Origin: Frankiaceae bacterium
GTDB lineage: Bacteria > Actinomycetota > Actinomycetes > Mycobacteriales > SCTD01
Assembly (NCBI GenBank): GCA_947479995.1
Contig: CANKBT010000045.1
Coordinates: 1 to 14,075 of the forward strand
Length of the DNA: 14,075 bases
Reading direction: 5' to 3'
Positions 8,836-14,075 of this stretch are shown here, one piece after another. A program made the position numbers and the translations under genes. The notes below the pieces were generated by a model. It had not been told where the DNA came from, did no database searches, and worked only from the letters and a program-made list of their open reading frames with translations. Each line of letters opens with the position of its first letter. Position 1 is the stretch's first letter.

Positions 8836-11040
8836 ATGAGCACCAGCACCGACAGCACCAGCACGGGCAGCACCAGCACGGGCACGACCAGCACCATCCG
8901 CTGGGAGCAGGGCGACGACGGCGTCGTCGTGCTCGTCCTCGACGACCCGAGCGCCTCGGCCAACACCATGAACGCCGCCTACGTGCGGTCGATGGGCGAG
9001 ACCGTCGCCCGGCTCGAGGCCGAGAAGGACTCGATCACCGGCGTCGTGCTCACCAGCGCGAAGAAGACCTTCTTCGCCGGCGGCAACCTCGACGACCTGT
9101 TCCGCGCCACCCGCGACGACCGCGCGCAGGTGCTCGCCATGGTCACCGAGGTCAAGAGCCAGCTGCGCCGCCTGGAGACGCTCGGCAAGCCGGTCGTCGC
9201 GGCCATCGGCGGCACCGCGCTCGGCGGCGGCCTGGAGATCGCGCTCGCCTGCCACCACCGCGTGCTGCTCGACGCCCCGAAGGTCAAGGTCGGCCTGCCC
9301 GAGGTCACCCTCGGCCTGCTGCCCGGCGGTGGCGGCGTCGTGCGCACCACCCGCCTGCTCGGCCTCACCACCGCGCTCATGGAGGTGCTGCTGCAGGGCC
9401 AGCAGCACCGGCCCGAGAAGGCCTTGAAGCTCGGGCTGGTCGACGAGCTGGCCAGCGACGCCGACGACCTGCTCGCCAAGGCGAAGGCCTTCATCGCGGC
9501 GAACCCCGAGAGCACGCAGCGCTTCGACGTGAAGGGCTGGAAGGTGCCGGGCGGCACGCCCAGCAGCCCGTCGCTGGCGCAGATCCTGCCGTCGTTCCCG
9601 GCGAACCTGAAGAAGCAGCTCAAGGGCGCCGACTACCCGGCGCCGCACCACATCATGTGCGCGGCCGTCGAGGGCCTGCAGGTCGACCTCGACACCGCCC
9701 TGCTCATCGAGGGCCGCTGGTTCGTCGACCTGGTCACCGGCCAGAACAGCAAGAACATGATCCAGGCGTTCTGGTACGACCTCAACAGCATCAACGGCGG
9801 CGGCTCCCGGCCGCAGGGCCCCGCGCCGGCCACGACCACCAAGGCGGGCGTGCTCGGCGCCGGCATGATGGGCGCGGGCATCGCGCACGCGCTGGCCAAG
9901 GCCGGCGTCGAGGTCGTGCTCAAGGACGTCTCGTTCGAGGCCGCGCAGAAGGGCAAGGACCACGTCGCCTCGCTCGTCGGCAAGCAGCTCAGCCGCGGCC
10001 GCATGACGCAGGAGGCGCACGACGCCTTCCTGGCCCGCGTCACGCCGACCGGCGACGCCGCCGACCTCGCCGGCTGCGACCTCGTCATCGAGGCGGTGTT
10101 CGAGGACCCGGCGCTCAAGCACCGGGTGCTGTCGGAGGCCGAGGCCGCCGCGCTGCCCGACGCCGTGATCGCGTCGAACACCTCGACGCTGCCCATCACC
10201 TCGCTGGCCGAGGGCGTCTCGCGCCCCGACGCCGTCGTCGGCATGCACTTCTTCTCGCCCGTCGACAAGATGCCGCTCGTCGAGCTCATCGTCGGCGAGA
10301 GGACCTCCGACGAGGCGCTCGCCAAGGCGTACGACGTGGTGCGCCAGATCGGCAAGACGCCGATCGTCGTGCGCGACAGCCGCGGCTTCTTCACCAGCCG
10401 CGTCTTCGGCACCATGGTCATGGAGGGCGTCCGGCTGCTGTCGGAGGGCCTGCCGCCGATGAGCGTCGAGCGCGCGGCCGAGCAGGCCGGCTTCCCGGCC
10501 GGACCGCTCACGCTGCTCGACGAGGTGACGCTCACGCTGCCGCTGAAGATCAGCGAGGCGGCGGTCGCCGCGGGCGAGCAGCAGCAGTCGCCGGCGCTCG
10601 ACGTGCTCCGGTCGCTCGTCGACCAGGGCCGCACGGGCAAGAGCGCGGGCAAGGGCTTCTTCGACTGGGAGGGCGGCAAGCGGGTCTGGCCGGGCCTGGC
10701 CGACATCGCGACGCCCGACCCGGACGCCGTGCCGTTCCGGGACGCGCAGGAGCGCCTGCTGTTCTCGATGGCCGTCGAGACGGCGCGCTGCGTCGAGGAG
10801 GGCGTCCTGCGCACCGTCGAGGACGCCAACATCGGCTCGGTCATGGGCATCGGCTTCCCGCCCCCGTACGGCGGCGTGCTGCAGTACGTCGACGGCTACC
10901 CGGGCGGGCGCGCCGGCTTCGTGGCGCGCGCCGACGAGCTGGCCGAGCAGTACGGCGACCGGTTCCGCGTGCCCGCGCTGCTGCGCGACGGCACCGGCAC
11001 CCTGCGCGACGCCATCGCCTCCCTGGCCCTGGCTGCATGA
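8836..11040 (+). CDS. fadB: Fatty oxidation complex alpha subunit: enoyl-CoA hydratase/3-hydroxyacyl-CoA dehydrogenase (FadB-like)
   Basis: This two-enzyme protein of 734 residues hydrates 2-enoyl-CoA and oxidises the 3-hydroxy product with NAD. The N-terminal crotonase domain (about residues 20-200) has the oxyanion-hole segments FFAGGNLDD and GGTALGGGLE, with catalytic Glu134 and Glu156. The dehydrogenase part (from about 336) has the NAD-binding GAGMMG motif at 341-346. Its catalytic pair is His471 in GMHFFSPVDKMP and Glu483, twelve residues on as usual. A C-terminal helical domain completes it. The 22-residue spacing of the hydratase glutamates resembles the mycobacterial FadB type rather than E. 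coli FadB. The first 20 residues are an unusual Ser/Thr-rich repeat; no other plausible start lies between it and the domain. The Shine-Dalgarno is weak (GAGAGG 12 bases upstream), suggesting coupling to the thiolase 7 bases before. The stop overlaps the start of the TetR gene. Confidence 0.95.
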   Translation: MSTSTDSTSTGSTSTGTTSTIRWEQGDDGVVVLVLDDPSASANTMNAAYVRSMGETVARLEAEKDSITGVVLTSAKKTFFAGGNLDDLFRATRDDRAQVLAMVTEVKSQLRRLETLGKPVVAAIGGTALGGGLEIALACHHRVLLDAPKVKVGLPEVTLGLLPGGGGVVRTTRLLGLTTALMEVLLQGQQHRPEKALKLGLVDELASDADDLLAKAKAFIAANPESTQRFDVKGWKVPGGTPSSPSLAQILPSFPANLKKQLKGADYPAPHHIMCAAVEGLQVDLDTALLIEGRWFVDLVTGQNSKNMIQAFWYDLNSINGGGSRPQGPAPATTTKAGVLGAGMMGAGIAHALAKAGVEVVLKDVSFEAAQKGKDHVASLVGKQLSRGRMTQEAHDAFLARVTPTGDAADLAGCDLVIEAVFEDPALKHRVLSEAEAAALPDAVIASNTSTLPITSLAEGVSRPDAVVGMHFFSPVDKMPLVELIVGERTSDEALAKAYDVVRQIGKTPIVVRDSRGFFTSRVFGTMVMEGVRLLSEGLPPMSVERAAEQAGFPAGPLTLLDEVTLTLPLKISEAAVAAGEQQQSPALDVLRSLVDQGRTGKSAGKGFFDWEGGKRVWPGLADIATPDPDAVPFRDAQERLLFSMAVETARCVEEGVLRTVEDANIGSVMGIGFPPPYGGVLQYVDGYPGGRAGFVARADELAEQYGDRFRVPALLRDGTGTLRDAIASLALAA
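8851..8895 (+). repeat. Three 15-bp tandem repeats encoding a Ser/Thr tail on FadB
   Basis: Three consecutive 15-base units encode DSTST, GSTST and GTTST. The first two units differ at one base; the third differs from the second at three. A shorter related stretch precedes them, giving MSTST. The units keep frame, so copy-number change would lengthen or shorten the tail by five residues without disrupting the enzyme. Confidence 0.85.
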
Positions 11041-11639
11041 CGCAGGTGGTGGTCCGCAGGACCCAGGCCGAGCGGTCGGCGACGACCCGGGCCGCGGTCC
11101 TGCGGGCCACCATCGACGCCCTCGTCGAGCTCGGCCACGCCGGCACGACGACGGCGGAGGTGCAGGCCCGCGCGGGCGTCTCGCGCGGCGCGCTCACGCA
11201 CCACTTCCCGAGCAAGGCCGCGCTGCTGCTGGCCGCCATGGACGTGCTCTACGGCGAGTTCAGCACCGACGTGCGCACCGCGGCGGCCGACCTGCCGACC
11301 GGCCGCGCCCGCCTGCGGCCGGCGATCGCGCTCATCTGGGGGCGCTTCGACGGCCCGCTGTTCACCGCGGCGATGGAGCTGTGGGTCGCGGCCCGCACCG
11401 ACCCCGAGCTGCGCGCCGCGCTGCTGCCGTACGAGCGCCGCCTCGGCGCCCAGCTGCGCGGGCTGTGCCGCGACGTGCTCGGCGCCGACCTCGCCGACCA
11501 CCCGCGCGCCGAGACGGCCTACCAGCTGCTGCTCACCTCGATGCGCGGCCAGGCGATGGCGTACGTGCTCCAGCCCGACGCGCCGCGCGAGGGCCCGCAC
11601 CTCGACCACTGGTACGCCATGGTCGAGGCCTTCGCGTAG
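11037..11639 (+). CDS. TetR/AcrR-family transcriptional regulator
   Basis: The product is a 200-residue one-component regulator of typical TetR size. The N-terminal DNA-binding domain spans about residues 15-65. Its helix-turn-helix TTAEVQARAGVSRGALTHHF is followed by PSKAALLLAAMD, the standard family signature. The rest is the helical ligand-binding and dimer domain, too variable to name a ligand. The gene starts within the stop of fadB (ATGA overlap) with no evident Shine-Dalgarno, so it is probably translated by coupling and made together with the enzymes. That arrangement suggests negative feedback on its own operon through the palindrome at the promoter, released by an acyl-CoA or fatty acid; both target and ligand are inferred. 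A long in-frame extension upstream is open but lies out of frame inside fadB and is not real. A GC-rich hairpin follows the stop. Confidence 0.93.
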   Translation: MTQVVVRRTQAERSATTRAAVLRATIDALVELGHAGTTTAEVQARAGVSRGALTHHFPSKAALLLAAMDVLYGEFSTDVRTAAADLPTGRARLRPAIALIWGRFDGPLFTAAMELWVAARTDPELRAALLPYERRLGAQLRGLCRDVLGADLADHPRAETAYQLLLTSMRGQAMAYVLQPDAPREGPHLDHWYAMVEAFA

Positions 11640-11654
11640 GGGCGCGCCGCGTCC

Positions 11655-11672
11655 GGCGGGCGGCGGCCCGCC
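11655..11672 (+). terminator. GC-rich hairpin after the TetR gene, possible terminator
   Basis: A perfect 7-bp stem GGCGGGC/GCCCGCC with a GGCG loop lies 16 bases after the stop. There is no following T-run, so it is not a classical intrinsic terminator, though U-less hairpins are proposed to work in actinobacteria. At this GC content short stems also arise by chance. Confidence 0.35.
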
Positions 11673-11681
11673 CCCGGCTGG

Positions 11682-11687
11682 CAGCAT
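11682..11687 (+). promoter_or_regulatory. Putative -10 element of a leaderless promoter for the phosphatase gene
   Basis: CAGCAT resembles the actinobacterial (T/C)AGNAT -10 element and lies 6 bases before the ATG at 11694, the same spacing as for the nitroreductase gene. The bases between (GGGGGC) could instead be a poor Shine-Dalgarno. No good -35 is seen. Confidence 0.38.
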
Positions 11688-11693
11688 GGGGGC

Positions 11694-13865
11694 ATGCCCG
11701 AGCAGGACCTGGCGCCCGACCTGACGCCCGACCTGGCACAGGTCACCGCCGCCTTCGAGCAGCTCCCCACGGCGTACGTCGTGCTCACCCCCGACCTCGT
11801 CGTGGTCGACGCCAACGCCGCCTACCGGCGGCTGGCCGGCCGCGCCCGCGCCGCGCTGCGCGGGCGCCCGGTGTTCGAGGCCTTCCCGCCGACCCCGGCG
11901 TCGCTCGACGCGACGGGCGCCAACCCGGCCCGGCTGTCGCTCGAGCGCGCGCGCGACACCGGCCTGCCGGACCCGGTGCCCCTCATGCGCTACGACCTGC
12001 GCACCGCCGACGACGCGGAGCCGGTCGAGCGCTGGTGGTCGCTGCTCAGCGCGCCGGTGCACGACGCCCACGGCAGGGTGCAGCTGCTGCTGCAGCGCGT
12101 CGAGGACCTCACCGACTGGGTCGACCCGCGCTCCGGCGAGCCCGAGCCGGCGCTCGCGGCGGCGGCCGCCACCGACCTGCTGCGGCGCACCCGCGAGCTG
12201 CGGTCGGCCCTCGACGCCCAGGACCGCAACGCCCGCCGGCTCGCGTCGGTCAACGCGGTCGCGCTCGAGCTCGCGGCCGCCGAGACCGTCGAGGACCTCG
12301 AGCAGGTGGTCGTGCAGCGCGGCCTGGCCGTGCTCGGCGCCGACGGCGGCGCCATCATCTCGCCGCACGAGGAGGGCGGCTGGCGCGCCACCCTCACCAG
12401 CCTCGGCGAGCAGGTCGTCGTCGCGTACGGCCACGTGCCGTACGACAGCCCGCTGCCCGCGCCCGCCGTCGCCCGCACCGGCGAGCGCCTGCTGCTGCCG
12501 ACCCGCGCCGCCGGCCTGGCGTACGACGCGAGCATGGCCGACGTCTACGTCGACACCGGCCGCCAGGGCTGGGCGTTCCTGCCGATGGTGATCGGCGGCG
12601 CGTGCGTCGGCTGCCTCGCGGTGGCCTGGGCCGACGAGCACCCCCTCGCGGCCGACGAGCTGCACCTGCTCGAGGGCTTCGCCGCGCAGTGCGCGCAGGC
12701 GCTCGGGCGCATCCGCGCGACCGAGGAGCAGCGGCGCGCGGCGAGCCTCGCGCTCAGCCTGTCCGAGACGCTGCAGCGCAGCCTGCTCACCTCGCCGCCG
12801 CGCACCGAGGGGCTGCGCACCGCCGTGCGCTACCGCCCCGCCGCCGAGCAGGCCCAGGTCGGCGGCGACTGGTACGACGCGTTCGTCACCGCGTCCGGCG
12901 CCACCGTGCTGGTCGTCGGCGACGTGACCGGCCACGACCGCACGGCCGCCGCGACGATGGGGCAGGTGCGCAACGTGCTGCGCGGGCTGGCGTACGACAG
13001 CCTCGACAGCCCGGCCGAGCTGCTGCGGCGCGTCGACGGCGCGATCCGCGGGCTGGCGCTCGACACCCTCGCCACGGCCGTGCTCGGCCGGCTCGAGCCG
13101 GCCGCCGGCGGGGGCCGCCACCTGCGCTGGAGCAGCGCCGGCCACCTCCCGCCGCTCGTGCGGCGCAGCGACGGCAGCACGCTGGTGCTCGACGCGCAGC
13201 CCGACCTGCTGCTGGGCCTGGAGCCCGGCACGAGCCGCACCGAGCAGCTGGTCGAGCTGGCGCCCGGCAGCACGCTGGTGCTCTACACCGACGGGCTCGT
13301 CGAGCGCCGCGACGCCAGCCTCGACGACGGCATCGCCCGCCTGGAGGCGTCGCTCGTCCGCTGGGGGCACCTGGAGCCCGAGCGCCTGAGCGACCTGCTG
13401 CTGCAGGACCTCGCCGAGGAGGGGCACGACGACGACATCGCGCTGCTCGTCGTGCGCGTCGACGGCGAGCCGGTGCCGGCGCCCGCGCTCGACGCCGGCC
13501 GGCGCGCCGCCGCGGTGCTGCCGAACCACGGCACGTCGGTGCGCGAGGCGCGGCGCCTCGTGCGCCAGGTCGGCGGCCGCGCGGGCCTGCCCGACGACGT
13601 CGTCGACACCGCGGTCCTGCTCACCAGCGAGGTGGTGACGAACGCGCTGCTGCACGGGCGCAGCGAGGCGCGGCTGACGGTCGAGGCGACCGGGTCGGCG
13701 CTGCGCGTCGAGGTCGGCGACGACAACAGCCGGGCGCCGGTGCGGCAGGAGGCCGACGCCGAGGCGCTCGACGGGCGCGGCATGACGATGGTCGAGGCGC
13801 TCGCCGCCGACTGGGGCATCCGCCCCGAGGAGGGCGGCAAGGTCGTCTGGCTCGTCGTGCGCTAG
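11694..13865 (+). CDS. PAS-GAF-PP2C (SpoIIE) phosphatase with C-terminal RsbW-like ATPase domain
   Basis: The 723-residue protein has the layout of actinobacterial regulators of anti-sigma networks. A PAS domain (about residues 18-135, with VLTPDLVVVDANAAYRRL) is followed by a GAF domain (about 183-345) and a short helical linker. The SpoIIE-type PP2C phosphatase (about 380-585) carries all metal-binding acidic residues: GGDWYD at 390-395, GDVTGH around Asp410, TDG around Asp533 and HDDD at 578-581. The C-terminal HATPase domain (about 605-722) has the N-box Glu646 and Asn650 (SEVVTNALLHG) and the DGRGMTMVEAL G2 box. By family knowledge such proteins dephosphorylate an STAS anti-anti-sigma factor, while the RsbW-like domain phosphorylates it or binds a sigma factor, under control of the sensory domains. 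No STAS or sigma gene is in the window. No membrane segments are seen, so it is cytoplasmic. Its own leaderless start is likely; the fatty-acid operon ends 54 bases before. Confidence 0.92.
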   Translation: MPEQDLAPDLTPDLAQVTAAFEQLPTAYVVLTPDLVVVDANAAYRRLAGRARAALRGRPVFEAFPPTPASLDATGANPARLSLERARDTGLPDPVPLMRYDLRTADDAEPVERWWSLLSAPVHDAHGRVQLLLQRVEDLTDWVDPRSGEPEPALAAAAATDLLRRTRELRSALDAQDRNARRLASVNAVALELAAAETVEDLEQVVVQRGLAVLGADGGAIISPHEEGGWRATLTSLGEQVVVAYGHVPYDSPLPAPAVARTGERLLLPTRAAGLAYDASMADVYVDTGRQGWAFLPMVIGGACVGCLAVAWADEHPLAADELHLLEGFAAQCAQALGRIRATEEQRRAASLALSLSETLQRSLLTSPPRTEGLRTAVRYRPAAEQAQVGGDWYDAFVTASGATVLVVGDVTGHDRTAAATMGQVRNVLRGLAYDSLDSPAELLRRVDGAIRGLALDTLATAVLGRLEPAAGGGRHLRWSSAGHLPPLVRRSDGSTLVLDAQPDLLLGLEPGTSRTEQLVELAPGSTLVLYTDGLVERRDASLDDGIARLEASLVRWGHLEPERLSDLLLQDLAEEGHDDDIALLVVRVDGEPVPAPALDAGRRAAAVLPNHGTSVREARRLVRQVGGRAGLPDDVVDTAVLLTSEVVTNALLHGRSEARLTVEATGSALRVEVGDDNSRAPVRQEADAEALDGRGMTMVEALAADWGIRPEEGGKVVWLVVR

Positions 13866-14075
13866 CCGCCCAGAGCCTCCCGCGCCTGCGGCGCGACCTC
13901 GGTGCCGAGCAGCGCGATGCTGCGCAGCAGGTCGTCGTGCCCCAGACGCACGTTCGTCATCTGCAGCGAGGTGCGGGCCAGCCCGCCGAGGTCGTCGTGC
14001 AGGCGCCGCAGCTTGGCCGCCACCTGGTCGGGGTCGCCGATGAGGAAGGCGCCGTCCGGCGCGCACATCGCGTCG
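13862..14075 (-). CDS. Luciferase-like (LLM) flavin-dependent oxidoreductase, C-terminal part, cut by the window edge
   Basis: About 71 C-terminal codons are present and the frame stays open to the right edge, so the N-terminal and catalytic barrel lie outside. The segment FLIGDPDQVAAKLRRLHDDLG followed by LLRSIALLGTEVAPQ is characteristic of the end of bacterial luciferase-like monooxygenases, which use FMN or F420 in a TIM barrel; which cofactor cannot be told from this part. An ATG at 14066-14068 is internal, since the family is usually over 300 residues. The gene converges on the phosphatase gene, and the two stop codons share the same CTAG. Confidence 0.8.
   Translation of the reverse strand, partial: DAMCAPDGAFLIGDPDQVAAKLRRLHDDLGGLARTSLQMTNVRLGHDDLLRSIALLGTEVAPQAREALGG

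Noticed and set aside
9657..11036. Long open extension upstream of the TetR gene that would make a 660-residue protein.
   Set aside because: It overlaps fadB in another frame and reads as Arg/Gly/Ala low complexity. The recognisable TetR protein begins at the ATG overlapping the fadB stop.
13868..14061. Possible terminator between the phosphatase and the monooxygenase genes.
   Set aside because: The two coding regions abut within one CTAG, so there is no intergenic DNA. No stem followed by a T-run was seen on either strand nearby.
10896..14066. A 1056-codon open frame on the - strand across the TetR and phosphatase genes.
   Set aside because: It lies antisense to two genes with complete domain motifs, is composed almost wholly of Arg, Ala, Gly, Val, His and Asp, and shows no domain. 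Long antisense open frames are expected when third positions are nearly all G or C.

Overview
The window is very GC-rich, with nearly every third codon position G or C. It is packed with short-spaced genes on the + strand, uses GTG as well as ATG starts, and carries several apparently leaderless promoters. This, with mycobacterial-type fatty-acid enzymes, a LuxR-family LAL regulator and a PAS-GAF-PP2C-ATPase protein, points to an actinobacterial (Actinomycetota) chromosome. The genus cannot be resolved from the sequence alone. There are no tRNA or rRNA genes, CRISPR arrays, insertion sequences or phage genes, and no gene-free stretch longer than about 100 bases beyond the first 173 bases.

Layout. 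(1) Positions 1-71 may hold the end of an upstream gene. (2) 174-3026 encodes a large ATP-binding LuxR-type regulator (LAL/MalT class). (3) 3075-4700 encodes an AlkK/DmdB-type acyl-CoA ligase. The 48-bp gap before it holds a -10 box, a near-consensus CRP/GlxR-like palindrome and a hairpin touching the ribosome binding site. (4) 4788-5714 and 5735-6382 encode an MDR-family NADPH:quinone-type oxidoreductase and a YdjA-like nitroreductase; the second has a leaderless-type promoter. (5) 6447-11639 is a compact beta-oxidation operon: LCAD-like acyl-CoA dehydrogenase, thiolase (FadA), hydratase/3-hydroxyacyl-CoA dehydrogenase (FadB) and a TetR-family regulator. (6) 11694-13865 encodes a PAS-GAF-SpoIIE phosphatase-HATPase protein of the anti-sigma/anti-anti-sigma type. 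(7) On the - strand, the C-terminal end of a luciferase-like flavin monooxygenase enters from the right edge, and its stop codon is interleaved with that of the phosphatase gene in one CTAG.

How the genes work together. The ligase can activate free fatty acids to acyl-CoA. The operon then supplies every later step of a beta-oxidation cycle: dehydrogenation, hydration plus hydroxyacyl oxidation, and thiolysis. The TetR gene, translationally coupled at the 3' end, is the natural candidate to bind an 18-bp imperfect palindrome that fills the spacer between the -35 and -10 boxes of the operon promoter. This would give an acyl-CoA- or fatty-acid-responsive feedback loop, which is inference. The possible cAMP-receptor site in front of the ligase would add a carbon-status input.

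Most of the window is recognisable metabolism and regulation. No wholly new system was found. The most interesting material is regulatory architecture (palindromes, leaderless starts, the shared CTAG stop) and a small tandem repeat encoding a Ser/Thr tail on FadB.
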